A stretch of 64,000 nucleotides of DNA, taken from NCBI GenBank assembly GCA_030447925.1, contig JAUJNX010000002.1, positions 310,001-374,000 on the forward strand. The letters run 5' to 3'. The position numbers and the translations under genes were made by a program. Positions 1-13,025 of the stretch are shown here, piece by piece; the first letter of the stretch is position 1; each line of letters begins with the position of its first letter. The notes below the pieces were generated by a model. It had not been told where the DNA came from. It saw only the letters and a list, made by a program, of their open reading frames with translations, and did not search any database. This stretch comes from Egibacteraceae bacterium. GTDB taxonomy: Bacteria > Actinomycetota > Nitriliruptoria > Euzebyales > Egibacteraceae.

Positions 1-785
1 CGGCCCGTGAGCCCCGCGTCGGCGTGGGGCCCACCGAGCTCGAACCGCCCGCTGGGGTTGACCAGGACGTCGTCGGCGTCCCACGCCAGCCCGTCGGGGA
101 TGACGGGGGCGATGACGTGCTCGACGAGGTCAGGCAGCAGCAGCGTCGGGATGTCGATGTCGGGCTGGTGCTGGGTGGAGATGAGCACCCGCTCGACCCG
201 GACGGGGCGGGTGCCGTCGTAGGCGACGGTCACCTGGGTCTTGCCGTCGGGGCGCAGGTAGGGGACCGTGCCGCTCTTGCGCACGGCCGCGAGCCGCTCG
301 GCCATCCGGTGGGCGAGGTGGATCGGCAGCGGCATGAGCGCGGCGGTCTCCCGGCACGCGTAGCCGAACATCATCCCCTGGTCGCCCGCGCCGAGCTGGT
401 CCAGGTCGCCGTCGCTGGCGGACCCCAGGCGCGACTCGTAGGAGTGGTCGACCCCGCCGGCGATGTCGGGCGACTGCTCGTCGAAGGCGACCAGCACGCC
501 GCAGGTGTTGCCGTCGAAGCCGGCGGCGGCGCGGTCGTAGCCGATGCCGACGACGGTCTCGCGCGCGATCCGCGCGACGTCGACGTAGGTCTCGGTCGTC
601 ATCTCCCCCGCGACGACCACCAGGCCGGTGGTGACCATGGTCTCGCAGGCGACCCGCGCGCTGGCGGGGTTGGGGTCCCCGGCGAGCACCGCGTCGAGGA
701 CGGCGTCGGAGATCTGGTCGGCGACCTTGTCGGGATGCCCCTCCGTCACCGACTCCGAGGTGAACAGCGTGCTGCGGGTCGTCAA
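1..785 (-). CDS. metK: S-adenosylmethionine synthetase, N-terminal part (cut by window edge)
   Basis: Makes S-adenosylmethionine from ATP and methionine in the cytosol. About 261 N-terminal residues are visible of a family length near 400. The ATP/Mg motif [16 protein letters not shown] lies near the N-terminus, the central [12 protein letters not shown] loop is present, and the frame runs off the window at a [11 protein letters not shown] motif. The best start is TTG at 785, preceded by an AGGGAG Shine-Dalgarno; no ATG or GTG gives a better N-terminus. It is the last visible gene of the pyr-mihF-gmk-rpoZ-coaBC string and follows coaBC by 49 bases. No frame problem is seen. Confidence 0.95.
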   Translation of the reverse strand, partial: MTTRSTLFTSESVTEGHPDKVADQISDAVLDAVLAGDPNPASARVACETMVTTGLVVVAGEMTTETYVDVARIARETVVGIGYDRAAAGFDGNTCGVLVAFDEQSPDIAGGVDHSYESRLGSASDGDLDQLGAGDQGMMFGYACRETAALMPLPIHLAHRMAERLAAVRKSGTVPYLRPDGKTQVTVAYDGTRPVRVERVLISTQHQPDIDIPTLLLPDLVEHVIAPVIPDGLAWDADDVLVNPSGRFELGGPHADAGLTG

Positions 786-834
786 CGGACGGGTCTCCCT
801 GGATCGCTCGGACGGGGGATGTGATCCGCGGAGT

Positions 835-2067
835 CTATGTGCCGACCTCGGGGGCCGGTGCCAGCAGGGCCTCGACCTCGTCCCACACGACGGCCGCCAT
901 CTCCGACTTGGTGGTCAGCGGCACCTCGCGCCGCCCGCCGGTGCGGGTCAGCAGCAGCGCGCGGTTGGTGTCGACGTTGAAGCCGGCGTCGGCCATGTCG
1001 ACGCGGTTGATGACCACGAGGTCCAGGCCCTTGCGGTGGAGCTTGTCGCGGCCGCGCTCCTCCTCCAGGTCCGTCTCCGCGGCGAAGCCGACCAGGATGG
1101 CCCGGTGCGGGGACGCCCCCAGCTCGGCGAGGATGTCGGGGTTCTGGGTCAGCTCGACCGAGCCGAGCCCCCCGGCCTCCTTCTTGATCTTCTGGTCGCG
1201 GTACGACGTGGGACGGAAGTCGGCGACGGCGGCGGCGGCGACCACGACGTCGGCCTTGTCGGCGAGCGGGAGGACCGCGGCGCGCATCTGCATCGCGGTC
1301 TCCACGTCGTGGACCTCGACCCCGGGCGGCGGGGGCAGGGCGGTCGGAGCGCTGACGAGGTCGACGGTCGCGCCGCGGCGGACCGCCTCGGCGGCCAGCG
1401 CGTAGCCCATCTTCCCCGACGACCGGTTGCCGATGAAGCGCACGGGGTCGATGGGTTCGCGGGTGCCGCCCGCGGTCACCAGGACCCGGCGCCCGGCGAG
1501 GGCACCGGCGGCCGGCCCGCCGGCCCCGTCCGCCAGGGCCGCGGCGACGGCGGCGACGAGGTCCTCCGGCTCCAGCATCCGGCCCGGGCCGACGTCGCCG
1601 CCCGCGAGCGGCCCCTCCCCCGGGCCGGCGACGTGCACGCCCCACCCGCGCAGCCGCGCCACGTTGGCCTGGGTCGCCGGGTGCAGCCACATCTCGGTGT
1701 GCATGGCCGGCGCGACCACGATCGGGCAGGTCAGCGCGGTGTAGAGGCTGCTGACCAGGTCGTCGGCGAGCCCGCCGGCGAACTTGGCCAGCAGGTTGGT
1801 GGTCGCGGGCGCGAACACCGCGACGTCGGCCTCCCGCGCCAGCCGGATGTGCAGCACGCGGTGGACGTCCTCGAAGACGCCGGTGTGGACCGGCCGGCCC
1901 GTCAGCCCCTCGAAGGTGGCCGGGCCGACGAAGGCGGTGGCGGCGGCGGTCATGACCACCTGGACCGTGGCGCCGGCCTTGATCAGCCCGCGGGCGAGCT
2001 CCGCCGCCTTGTAGGCGGCGATGCCGCCGCCGACCCCCAGCAGGACGTGGCTGCCCTGCAGGGTCAC
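835..2067 (-). CDS. coaBC: Bifunctional phosphopantothenoylcysteine decarboxylase / phosphopantothenate-cysteine ligase
   Basis: Two consecutive steps of coenzyme A synthesis on one 410-residue chain. The N-terminal half is the FMN-binding CoaC decarboxylase: [14 protein letters not shown] at the N-terminus, an [19 protein letters not shown] segment and the APAMHTEMW substrate loop. The C-terminal half is the CTP-dependent CoaB ligase, starting around residue 195 with [20 protein letters not shown] and containing the [10 protein letters not shown] and VGFAAET motifs. The start is GTG at 2067, one base after the rpoZ stop, so translational coupling is likely. Full family length with no disruption. 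Confidence 0.96.
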   Translation of the reverse strand: MTLQGSHVLLGVGGGIAAYKAAELARGLIKAGATVQVVMTAAATAFVGPATFEGLTGRPVHTGVFEDVHRVLHIRLAREADVAVFAPATTNLLAKFAGGLADDLVSSLYTALTCPIVVAPAMHTEMWLHPATQANVARLRGWGVHVAGPGEGPLAGGDVGPGRMLEPEDLVAAVAAALADGAGGPAAGALAGRRVLVTAGGTREPIDPVRFIGNRSSGKMGYALAAEAVRRGATVDLVSAPTALPPPPGVEVHDVETAMQMRAAVLPLADKADVVVAAAAVADFRPTSYRDQKIKKEAGGLGSVELTQNPDILAELGASPHRAILVGFAAETDLEEERGRDKLHRKGLDLVVINRVDMADAGFNVDTNRALLLTRTGGRREVPLTTKSEMAAVVWDEVEALLAPAPEVGT

Positions 2068-2068
2068 C

Positions 2069-2392
2069 TCAGGACTGGGGCGGGTCGGCCAGGCCGAGCT
2101 CCACGACCTCGGCGCCGCCCTCGTCCTCGGTCTCCGCGCCCAGCAGCTCCTCCGCCTCGCGGCGGGCGTCGCCCGGGTACTGCGGCACGATCTTGCTGGC
2201 CGCGATCTCCTCGAGGGCGATCGACAGCGGCTTGTTGGAGTCCACCTGGTCGACCAGCGGCGGGGTGTACTGGCCGAGGCCCTCGCCCAGCGAGTGGTAG
2301 TAGGCGTTGATCTCGCGGGCGCGGCGGGCGGAGAGGTGGACCAGCGTGTACTTGCTGTCGACCTTGTCGAGCAGGTCGTCGATGGTGGCGAT
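2069..2392 (-). CDS. rpoZ: RNA polymerase omega subunit (non-canonical start)
   Basis: Omega subunit of RNA polymerase, which helps fold and assemble the beta-prime subunit. The frame reads IATIDDLLDKVDSKYTLVHL followed by SARRAREINAYYHSLGEGL, the typical actinobacterial omega N-terminus, then the TPPLVDQVDSNKPLSIALEE block and an acidic tail, about 107 residues. The odd point is the start. The gmk stop TGA (2401-2399) lies in the same frame three codons upstream, and no ATG, GTG or TTG occurs before the conserved core. The first homologous codon is ATC at 2392, ten bases after a GGAG. Either ATC initiates, or a base is wrong in the assembly. Identity is firm, start is not. Confidence 0.88.
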   Translation of the reverse strand: MATIDDLLDKVDSKYTLVHLSARRAREINAYYHSLGEGLGQYTPPLVDQVDSNKPLSIALEEIAASKIVPQYPGDARREAEELLGAETEDEGGAEVVELGLADPPQS

Positions 2393-2398
2393 GGCTGA

Positions 2399-2971
2399 TC
2401 AGCTCCGTACGCGCGAGGGGGTGGACCCGTCGAGTATACGTTCGAGGCCCGTGACGGCGTCCTCGACGCGGTCGTTCACCACCAGGTGGTCGAACATGTC
2501 GGCCTCGGCCAGCTCCTGGCGCGCCGCGGCCAGCCGCACCGCGGCCATGTCCGGGGTCTCGGTCCCGCGGGCGGCCAGGCGCTGGGCCAGCACGTCGAAC
2601 GACGGCGGGACGACGAGGACGAGGATCGCGTCGGGCATCCGCTGGCGGACCTGGCGGGCGCCCTGGACCTCGATCTCCAGCACCACGTCGGCGCCGGACT
2701 CCAGGGCCTTGCGGACCGGGGCCTCCGGGGTGCCGTAGCGCTGGCCCGCGAAGGCGGCCCACTCCAGGAACCCGCCGGCGGCGACCAGCTCGTCGAACGC
2801 CTCGTCGTCGAGGAACAGGTAGTCGGCGCCGTCGACCTCACCGGGCCGGCGGGGGCGGGTGGTGGCCGAGACCGAGACCTCGATGTCCGGGCGGCGCCGG
2901 CGCAGCTCGCGGACCAGCGTCCCCTTGCCGACCCCGCTGGGGCCCGACAGGACGTAGAGGCGGCCGCTCAC
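2399..2971 (-). CDS. gmk: Guanylate kinase
   Basis: Phosphorylates GMP to GDP with ATP in guanine nucleotide synthesis. The 190-residue protein begins SGRLYVLSGPSGVGKGTL, giving the P-loop GPSGVGKGT at about residues 9-17. The GMP-binding region SVSATTRPRRPGEVDGADY follows, then the lid and the LEIEVQGARQV segment. The GTG start at 2971 overlaps the mihF stop by four bases (GTGA), so the two are translationally coupled. The stop lies next to rpoZ. Length and motifs are normal for the family. Confidence 0.97.
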   Translation of the reverse strand: MSGRLYVLSGPSGVGKGTLVRELRRRRPDIEVSVSATTRPRRPGEVDGADYLFLDDEAFDELVAAGGFLEWAAFAGQRYGTPEAPVRKALESGADVVLEIEVQGARQVRQRMPDAILVLVVPPSFDVLAQRLAARGTETPDMAAVRLAAARQELAEADMFDHLVVNDRVEDAVTGLERILDGSTPSRVRS

Positions 2972-3297
2972 GGAGCGGGGTCGCCCCCGTCGAACTCGCG
3001 CAGCAGCCGCTCCTTCTGGTGCACGCCCAAGCCGCCGATGCTCTTGACGAAGGCGATGTTGAGGCGCTCCATCAGGCGGCGGGCCCGGACCTTGCCGACG
3101 CGGGGCATGGACTCCAGGACCGCGATCACCTTGGTCTTGGCGACGATCTTGTCGTGCTCCGCGCGCCGGAGGACCTCGCGGAAGTCGATCTCGCCGGCCT
3201 TCAGCTGCTGCTTGAACTCCGCCCGAATCTTCCGCGCATCCGCCGCTTTGTCCAGCGCCCTCATCTTGCTCTGATAATCCAGATCGGGGAGCGGCAT
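2968..3297 (-). CDS. mihF: Integration host factor, actinobacterial type (mIHF)
   Basis: Small nucleoid-associated DNA-binding protein of Actinobacteria, about 109 residues. A basic helix-rich N-terminus (SKMRALDKAADARKIRAEFK) leads into the helix-two-turn-helix (H2TH-like) segment PRVGKVRARRLMERLNIAFV. The start is the ATG at 3297, five bases after a GGAG; an upstream in-frame start at 3375 would add 26 residues unlike the family. It sits immediately upstream of gmk with a four-base overlap, the same arrangement as in mycobacteria. No oddities. Confidence 0.92.
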   Translation of the reverse strand: MPLPDLDYQSKMRALDKAADARKIRAEFKQQLKAGEIDFREVLRRAEHDKIVAKTKVIAVLESMPRVGKVRARRLMERLNIAFVKSIGGLGVHQKERLLREFDGGDPAP

Positions 3298-3425
3298 CGG
3301 ATCTCCGAGGAGACAGCGGTGCCGGTGGGGAGGCCGGTCCGCGGGACAGGGAAGCGTGCGCATCCTAACGGTCACGCCGCGACGGTCAACGCGGGTGCCG
3401 CCCCGGGTGGCGCCCCCCGGCCCGC

Positions 3426-3706
3426 CTACCCCGCGTCCCGCCCCGCCGCGGTCGCCAGGACCCGCCGGAAGGCGTCGAGGTCCCCGAGCCGACTGTGCAG
3501 GATGCCGCGGACGCGATCGTCGTCGACCCGCGCGTAGCCGCGCACCAGCAGGTTGCGGAAGCCAGGTAGACCGCGACGTCGGTGTCGCTGGAGGGCCGGG
3601 GGGAGCCGCGGGCGCGCGACCCGAACAGGTAGGCGAAGCGCACCGACTCGGAGGGGAAGGGTGCGCCGGCGGCCGCGCGGAGCCGCTGCACGCCGTCCGG
3701 GTCCAT
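3426..3706 (-). pseudogene. MntA-HepT (nucleotidyltransferase/HEPN) toxin-antitoxin remnant
   Basis: A broken locus. From ATG 3706 the frame encodes about 45 residues of a minimal nucleotidyltransferase, including FAYLFGSRARGS and the full GS-x10-DxD signature ending in SSDTDVAVYL. The second half of the antitoxin is missing. After a frame change near 3560 the sequence reads GFRNLLVRGYARVDDDRV and ends at TAG 3426, which matches the C-terminal third of a HepT HEPN toxin. The usual R-x4-6-H motif has arginine where the family has histidine. A deletion of several hundred bases has joined the two genes, and the product should be inactive. It lies between mihF and pyrE. Confidence 0.7.
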
Positions 3707-3763
3707 GTCGGGATGCTACGCCCACGCCAGGCGCGGCGGGGCGGGTGATGGCCGGGGTCAGGC

Positions 3764-4363
3764 TCAGGAGGTGTGGCGGCTGCCGGGGGTGTCGAGGGGG
3801 CGGCCCGCGGCGCACAGGGGGCAGGTGGCGGGGTCCCAGGCGCTGGCGCCGACGGCGAGCAGGCTGATGGGCGGAGAGTCGGGGCGGCGCGACGGGTCGA
3901 CCGCCACCGACCGGTCGACGATGCAGGCGATCCCGGCGAGGCGCCCGCCCGCGGCGCGGACCAGCGCGGCGACCTCGCGGGCGGACAGGCCGGTGGTGAC
4001 GACGTCCTCGACGACCAGGACCCGCTCCCCCGGCGCGATCTCCTGCCCGCGGCGCAGCGTGAAGGTGCGGTCGGCGCCGCGCTCGGCGAAGACGAAGCGG
4101 CGGTCCAGGGCGGCGGCGACCGCGAAGCCGGCGAGGATCCCGCCGAGGGCCGGCGACGCGACGACGTCCACGGTGTCGTGGCCGAGGGCGGCGACGGCGC
4201 GCGCGGCGAGCTCGCGCCCCAGGCGCAGGGCGGTGCCGGGGTGCTGGAGCGCCGCGGCGCACTGCAGGTAGGTGTCGGAGTGGGCGCCGCTGGACAGCCG
4301 GAAGTGGCCGGTCCGCAGGACGTCGGCCTCGGTCAGCAGCGACTCGACATCGGTGGTGGGCAT
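3764..4363 (-). CDS. pyrE: Orotate phosphoribosyltransferase
   Basis: Converts orotate and PRPP to orotidine 5'-phosphate, step five of UMP synthesis. The 199-residue protein has the N-terminal [14 protein letters not shown] substrate region and the PRPP-binding loop [13 protein letters not shown] at about residues 110-122. The start is ATG 4363, ten bases after the pyrF stop, so it is probably the last gene of the pyrimidine operon. The C-terminal CPLC motif ([11 protein letters not shown]) is common in actinobacterial members. The frame is intact. Confidence 0.95.
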   Translation of the reverse strand: MPTTDVESLLTEADVLRTGHFRLSSGAHSDTYLQCAAALQHPGTALRLGRELAARAVAALGHDTVDVVASPALGGILAGFAVAAALDRRFVFAERGADRTFTLRRGQEIAPGERVLVVEDVVTTGLSAREVAALVRAAGGRLAGIACIVDRSVAVDPSRRPDSPPISLLAVGASAWDPATCPLCAAGRPLDTPGSRHTS

Positions 4364-4373
4364 GGGGGGTTCC

Positions 4374-5091
4374 TCAGGCAGTGGTGGCCTCGCGCACCGT
4401 TGCGCGGGCTGCGGCGGCGGGGTCCGCCGCCGTGGTGATGGGCCGCCCGACGACCAGCCGGTCGGCGCCGGCGGCCAGGGCCGCGCGCGGCGTGGCCACG
4501 CGCGCCTGGTCGCCCGCGTCGGCCCCGGCGGGCCGGATGCCGGGCACGACGAGGAGGGGGTCGGGGCCGACGGCGGCGCGGACGGCCGGCGCCTCGGCCG
4601 CGGCGCAGACCACGCCGCGCGCGCCGGCCGCGACCGCGAGCGCGGCCAGCCGGGGCACTGCCTCGGCCGGCGGGGAAGCCCATGCGGGCCAGGACCTCCG
4701 CGTCGAGGCTGGTGAGGACCGTGACCGCCAGGACGGTGACGCCCGGGGCCGCCTCGGCCGCGGCGGCGACCATGGCGGGGCCGCCCGCGGCGTGGACGGT
4801 GAGCAGCTCGATGCCCAGGCCGGCCACGGCGCGGGCGGCACCCGCCACGGTGGCGGGGATGTCGTGCAGCTTGAGGTCCAGGAACACCGGGGCGTGCGCG
4901 CCCGCCACGGCGACGGCGCGCGGGCCGAGCGCCGCGTACGCCTCCAGGCCGACCTTGAGCCCGCCGGCCTCGGGCCCGACCGCCGCTGCGAGCGCGGCCA
5001 GCCGGTCCGCGTCCGGCGTGTCGAGCGCCACGATGAGGGGGTTCACACCGGGTCCCCGGCGGGGGCGCGGCCCGGATGCGGGCGCGGTCAT
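4374..5091 (-). CDS. pyrF: Orotidine 5'-phosphate decarboxylase (one-base frameshift)
   Basis: Decarboxylates OMP to UMP. The N-terminal reading ([18 protein letters not shown], then the catalytic [13 protein letters not shown]) holds from ATG 5091 to about 4675. The rest of the barrel continues in another frame ([40 protein letters not shown]) to TGA 4374. The switch lies at a CCCC run (minus strand) near 4672-4675; one C fewer restores [11 protein letters not shown]. Since the gene is essential unless uridine is supplied, an assembly indel is more likely than decay. The start overlaps pyrD by four bases (ATGA). Confidence 0.88.
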
Positions 5092-6019
5092 CGCAGGGCC
5101 AGCCCGCGGAGGTCGGTGATGCGGCGGTGGCCGCGGGCGGCCAGCCAGCCGGGCAGGGCGTCGACGATGTCGGCGGCGGTGGTTGGCGCGGTGAACGTGG
5201 CGGTCCCGATCGCCACGGCGGTCGCGCCGGCCATGACGAACTCGACGACGTCGGCGACGCTGCGGGCGCCGCCGGCGCCGATGATCGGCAGGCCGGGCAG
5301 GGCGCGGGCGACCTCGGCGACGGCGCGGACCGCGACGGGGCGGATCGCGGGGCCCGACAGGCCGCCGGTGCCGCCGCCCAGGACGGGGCGGCCCGTCTCC
5401 ACGTCCACGGCCAGGCCCAGCAGGGTGTTGACCAGCGTCACCCCCGCCGCGCCCGCGGCTGCGGCCGCGGCGGCGACTTCGGCCAGGTCGGTCACGTCGG
5501 CGGTGAGCTTGACGAAGACCGGGACCGTCGCCGCCGCGACGGCCGCCGCGACCGCGGCGCCGGTGGCGGCGGGGTCGCGGGCGAAGACGCGGCCGCGGTC
5601 CTCCACGTTGGGGCAGGAGACGTTGGCCTCGATGGCCAGGATGCCGGGGCGCCCTGCGAGGCGGGCGGCGACCGCGCCGTAGTCAGCGGCGGCCGACCCC
5701 GCGATGCTGACGATCGTGGGGACGCCGCGCGCCACCAGCCAGGGCAGGTCCCGGGCGACCCAGGCGTCGACGCCGGGGTTCTGCAGGCCGATGGCGTTCA
5801 GCATCCCGGCGGGGGTCTCGACCATGCGCGGGCCGGGGCGCCCGGCGCGGGGCTCCCGCGTGACCGACTTCACCACCACCGCGCCGAGGCGCGCCGGGTC
5901 CAGGTAGGGGCGGCCTCGCGCCCGGTGCCGAAGGTCCCCGCGGCGGTGACGACGGGGTTGGCCAGCCGGAGGGGCCCGAGGTCGACGGCGAGGTCCACGG
6001 CCGCGGCGGTCAGGGTCAC
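5088..6019 (-). CDS. pyrD: Dihydroorotate dehydrogenase, class 1B catalytic subunit (one-base frameshift)
   Basis: Oxidises dihydroorotate to orotate; the class 1B form works with PyrK, which is encoded just upstream. The N-terminus ([20 protein letters not shown]) reads from GTG 6019. After a C run near 5908-5912 the frame changes and continues [13 protein letters not shown]. The NVSCPN motif with the catalytic cysteine, the [13 protein letters not shown] segment and the C-terminal FMN-phosphate motif [20 protein letters not shown] all lie in the second frame. One extra C repairs the gene as [11 protein letters not shown]. Four-base overlaps join it to pyrK and pyrF. Confidence 0.9.
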
Positions 6020-6820
6020 CCGGCCACCGCCGGTGCCGGTTCCGGTTCCGGCCAGGTCAGGCGCGCGGCGTCCAGGACGGGGCCGTCGAGGCAGGCGCGG
6101 AGGGGCGCGCCGTCGGCGACCGGGACGGCGCAGGTCCAGCACACCCCGATCCCGCAGGCCATGGCGGGCTGGGTGGGGACGAGGCAGCGCACCCCGGCCT
6201 CGGCGGCGACGGCTGCCACCCGCGCCTGCTCGGCCGGCGTCCCCGCCGCCACGACCAGCACCCCGCGGGCCGGCGCGGCACGACCGCGGCCCCCGCGGAC
6301 GGCGCCCACACCCCGCCCCGCCGCCCGATCCCCAGCCCGCCCGGGGCGGCCGACGCGGAGGCGGGCGGGGCGGAGGCGGGCGGGGCAGCGGCGGGGAGGG
6401 CGGCGGCGAGCAGGGCGTGGCGGACGGCGGGGGCGGCGCCGGCGGGGGTCGTGGTCACCGTCACCCCGCGGGCGGGGAGCAGGACGGCGAGCCAGGACAG
6501 CAGCGGCGCGTCGGCGGGGCCGGCCAGGACGCAGGCGCCGCCCGGCGGCGGCAGGTCGATCGGGCGGCCGAGCGGGCCCAGGACGTCGAGGTCGTCCCCG
6601 GGGCGGCGGTCCGCCAGCCAGGCGCTGGCCGCGCCCACGGGGCGCACGCGCAGGGTCAGCGCGTCGCCCTCGGCGCCGGCGATCCAGAACGGCCGGCGCA
6701 GCAGGGCGACCGGGGTCGCGACGGTGACGAACGTGCCGGGCGCGGCCCCCGCCGCCAGCGCGGGTGCGTGCAGGCGCAGGACGGCGACGCCGTCCTGGTC
6801 GGTGACGCGCTCGACGACGG

Positions 6821-6824
<4 letters not shown>
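6016..6824 (-). CDS. pyrK: Dihydroorotate dehydrogenase electron-transfer subunit (one-base frameshift)
   Basis: FAD and [2Fe-2S] protein that passes electrons from PyrD to NAD. From GTG 6824 it has the ferredoxin-reductase barrel with the RRPFWIAG flavin motif and an NAD-domain that is hard to follow. Near a C run at 6261-6264 the frame shifts. It then resumes as [16 protein letters not shown] and ends with the cluster motif [14 protein letters not shown] plus a later cysteine in LRACLDG, giving the C-x4-C-x2-C-x(n)-C ligand set. One extra base restores the gene. The start overlaps the carB stop (GTGA). pyrK places the partner dehydrogenase in class 1B, whereas many Actinobacteria use class 2. 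Confidence 0.85.
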
Positions 6825-10082
<3,258 letters not shown>

Positions 10083-10096
<14 letters not shown>

Positions 10097-11177
10097 GCCG
10101 GCCCCCCATCAGGTCGGTGAAGCGGGTGAACAGGTGGCGCGCGTCGTGCGGTCCCGGCGCGGACTCCGGGTGGTACTGGACGCTGAAGGCCGGCAGGTCC
10201 ACGAAGGCGAGCCCTTCGTTCACGCCGTCGTTGAGGTTGACGTGGGTCGCGCGCAGGCCCGGCGGGAGGTCGGCGTCGACGGCGAAGCCGTGGTTGTGGC
10301 TGGTGATCTCCACCATCCCGGTGTCCAGGTCGCGGACCGGCTGGTTGGTGCCGCGGTGGCCGAAGCGCAGCTTGCGCGTCGTCGCGCCGCCCGCCAGGGC
10401 GAGCAGCTGGTGGCCCAGGCAGATGCCGAAGGTCGGCAGCCCCGCCGCCAGCAGCGTGCGCAGGGTCGCGATCCCGCCGGTCACCGCCGCCGGGTCACCC
10501 GGGCCGTTGGACACGAACAGCCCGTCGGGGCGGCGCTCCAGGACCTCGTCGGCGCCGGTCGTGGCCGGCACCACGGTGACGTGCACGCCCCCGGCCGCGA
10601 ACAGCCGGAGCTGGTTGCGCTTCATGCCGAAGTCCAGCGCGACGACGCGGAACCGGGGGTCGGCGGGGCCGTGCTCGTACACGCGGCCGGTCCCCGCGCC
10701 GGTGGCCAGGTCGCTGCCCTCCATGCCGGGGGCGGCGCGCACCTCGGCGAGCAGGTCGTCGGGGTCGCGGCCCTCGGTGGAGACGGCGGCCCGCAGCGCG
10801 CCGCGCTCGCGGACGTGGCGCGCGATGCGCCGGGTGTCGACGCCCGCGATGCCCACCGCGCCCCCGGCGGCCAGCTCGTCGTGCAGGCTGCGCACGGCGC
10901 GGTGGTTGCTGTGGCGGCGCGCGAGGTCGCGGACGATCAGGCCGGCGACCTGCACCCCGGCGGACTCGCCGTCCTCGTCGTTGATGCCGTAGTTGCCGAT
11001 GTGCGGGGTGGTGAAGGTCACCAGCTGGCGCCGGTAGCTGGGGTCCGACAGGACCTCCTGGTAGCCGGTCAGCGCGGTGTTGAAGACCAGCTCGCCGTGG
11101 GCGGTGCCGGTGGCCCCGAAGGCGTCGCCGCGCACCACCGTCCCGTCCTCGACGACGAGTACCGCGTCAGGCGGCAT
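10083..11177 (-). CDS. carA: Carbamoyl-phosphate synthase small chain (glutamine amidotransferase)
   Basis: Class I glutaminase that feeds ammonia to CarB. The 364-residue protein has the N-terminal CPSase_sm domain ([19 protein letters not shown]) and a C-terminal glutaminase with the nucleophile elbow [14 protein letters not shown] and the catalytic His/Glu in [12 protein letters not shown]. The start at 11177 overlaps the preceding membrane/PH-like gene by 11 bases and the stop overlaps carB by 14, so the three are tightly coupled in the pyrimidine operon. No irregularity. Confidence 0.97.
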
Positions 11178-11739
11178 GGGGTCCCCGGTCCGGCGGCACG
11201 TTGAGGGTGGCCGCGGCGCGGTCGGCGAAGTGCTCCGCCAGCGCCACGTCCTCGAAGGCGAACCCGCTGTCCACGTCGGCGTCGCCCAGGCGCCAGCCGA
11301 CCACGACGATGCGGCGCGGGGCCAGCACGCGCCCCGCGTGGGCGCCGACCAGCCCGATCTCGCGGATCGCCTCGATGCGCACGAGCGGGCCGCGGTAGCG
11401 CTGGAAGACCAGCGCGGGCAGGCGCGGCTCGGCGGGCGGCAGGTGGCGCCCCTCCTCGAACCAGTAGACGGCGGGCCCGCGGCCGAACAGCCCGTGGGCG
11501 GTGACCCGGACGGCCCGTGACCCGCCGTGCGTCGTGCCGGTGTAGAGCGCCTCGCCGTCGGGGTCGCGGTCGGGCGCGTCGCCCGGCGGGAGCGGCCCGA
11601 GGGCCTGCTCCTCCGCCTGCCGGCGGCCGCGGTAGGACCGCAGCATCCCCCAGCCCGCGAGCAGCGCGGGCAGGACCACCAGGGCCACCGCCAGCACCTC
11701 CCCCCAGGGGTTCGACCCGGACCGCAGGAACTCCAGCAC
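11167..11739 (-). CDS. Membrane-anchored PH-like protein of the pyr operon (Rv1382-like)
   Basis: A 190-residue protein with one N-terminal membrane segment (EVLAVALVVLPALLAGWGML, about residues 14-33), a short charged linker, and a soluble beta-rich domain of about 130 residues. The position between pyrC and carA matches a gene seen in mycobacterial pyr operons (Rv1382 in M. tuberculosis), annotated there only as an export or membrane protein or PH-like. The GTG start at 11739 overlaps the pyrC stop TAG by one base. Its function is unknown; tight coupling to carA suggests a role linked to pyrimidine synthesis at the membrane, which is inference. Confidence 0.75.
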   Translation of the reverse strand: MLEFLRSGSNPWGEVLAVALVVLPALLAGWGMLRSYRGRRQAEEQALGPLPPGDAPDRDPDGEALYTGTTHGGSRAVRVTAHGLFGRGPAVYWFEEGRHLPPAEPRLPALVFQRYRGPLVRIEAIREIGLVGAHAGRVLAPRRIVVVGWRLGDADVDSGFAFEDVALAEHFADRAAATLNVPPDRGPHAA

Positions 11740-13025
11740 TAGACCACCTGGCCGTCCCGGAACGTGAACCGGCCGCGCAGCAGGGTGTGGACGACGCGGC
11801 CGCGCAGCCGCCGGCCCGCGAACGGGGTGTTGCGGCTGCGGCTGCGCGACGCCGCCGGGTCCACGGTCCAGGTCGCGGCGGGGTCGAACAGGACCAGCGT
11901 CGCGGGCGCCCCGGCCACGATCGGCCCGCCGTGCCCGGCGAGGTCGCGGCTGCGGGCGGGCGCGGTGGACAGCGCGTCCAGGGCCCGTGCCAGCCCGACC
12001 GTGCCGGTGTCGACGAGGTCGGTGAGGGTGACCGCCAGCGCCGTCTCCAGCCCGAGCATCCCGCACGGCGCCTGCCCCCACTCCTGCTCCTTCTGCTCGG
12101 GGGCGTGCGGGGCGTGGTCGGTGGCGACCGCGTCGATGGTGCCGTCGGCCAGGCCGGCGCGGACGGCGGCGACATCGTCGGCGGTGCGCAGGGGCGGGTT
12201 CACCTTGAAGACCGGGTCGTAGCCGGTCGCGGCCTCGTCGGTGAGCGACAGGTGGTGGGGGGTGACCTCGGCGGTCACGCGCACGCCGCGGGCCTTGGCC
12301 GCGCGCACCAGGTCCACCGTGCCGCGGGTCGACACGTGCGGGACGTGCAGGCGCGCGCCCAGCCCGGCGGCCAGGATCAGGTCCCGGGCGACCATCACCT
12401 CCTCGGCCTCGCGGGGCCAGCCGGCGAGGCCGAGGAGGCCGGCGACCTCGCCCTCGTTGAGCTGGGCGTCCTCGGTGAGGCTGGCCTCCTCGGCGTGGTT
12501 GGCGATGACGGCGTCCCAGGTGCGGGCGTAGGCCAGCGCGCGGCGCATCACCCGCGCCGAGCGGACCGGGTGGCCGTCGTCGGAGAAGCAGCGGACGCCG
12601 ACCGCCGCCATGGCGCCGATCTCGGCGAGGTCATCGCCGGCCAGGCCCTTGGTGACCGCGCCGACGGGGAAGACGTCGGCGTGCCCGGCGTCGCGGGCCA
12701 GGCGCAGGACCTGCTCGACGACGCCCGCGTGGTCGCAGACCGGGTCGGTGTTGGCCATCGCGCAGACCGCGGTGAACCCGCCCGCCGCCGCGGCCGCGGT
12801 CCCGCTGGCGACGGTCTCGGCGTCGTCGCGGCCCGGCTCGCGCAGGTGGGTGTGCAGGTCGACCAGGCCGGGGGCCAGCACCAGGCCGTCCGCGTCGACC
12901 CGCTCGCCGTGGACGGCGCCGCCGACCTCGGTGACCACGCCGCCCTCGACGGTGACGTTGGCGACCTTGTCGGTGCCCGACGCGGGGTCCACGACCCGCG
13001 CCCCGGTGAACGTGCGCGCGGTCAC
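11739..13025 (-). CDS. pyrC: Dihydroorotase
   Basis: Zinc amidohydrolase that cyclises carbamoyl aspartate to dihydroorotate. The 428-residue protein has the metal motif [18 protein letters not shown] near residue 55, the conserved NANP-like region ([15 protein letters not shown]), the [18 protein letters not shown] and [10 protein letters not shown] segments with metal histidines, and the catalytic [13 protein letters not shown] loop. The GTG start at 13025 overlaps the pyrB stop by four bases. It is the long dihydroorotase type typical of Gram-positive pyr operons. Confidence 0.96.
   Translation of the reverse strand: MTARTFTGARVVDPASGTDKVANVTVEGGVVTEVGGAVHGERVDADGLVLAPGLVDLHTHLREPGRDDAETVASGTAAAAAGGFTAVCAMANTDPVCDHAGVVEQVLRLARDAGHADVFPVGAVTKGLAGDDLAEIGAMAAVGVRCFSDDGHPVRSARVMRRALAYARTWDAVIANHAEEASLTEDAQLNEGEVAGLLGLAGWPREAEEVMVARDLILAAGLGARLHVPHVSTRGTVDLVRAAKARGVRVTAEVTPHHLSLTDEAATGYDPVFKVNPPLRTADDVAAVRAGLADGTIDAVATDHAPHAPEQKEQEWGQAPCGMLGLETALAVTLTDLVDTGTVGLARALDALSTAPARSRDLAGHGGPIVAGAPATLVLFDPAATWTVDPAASRSRSRNTPFAGRRLRGRVVHTLLRGRFTFRDGQVV

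Noticed and set aside
3386..3706. Complete nucleotidyltransferase gene of 106 codons
   Set aside because: After the DxD motif the frame turns into Ser/Thr/Cys/Arg-rich nonsense, while the HEPN end is readable in another frame.
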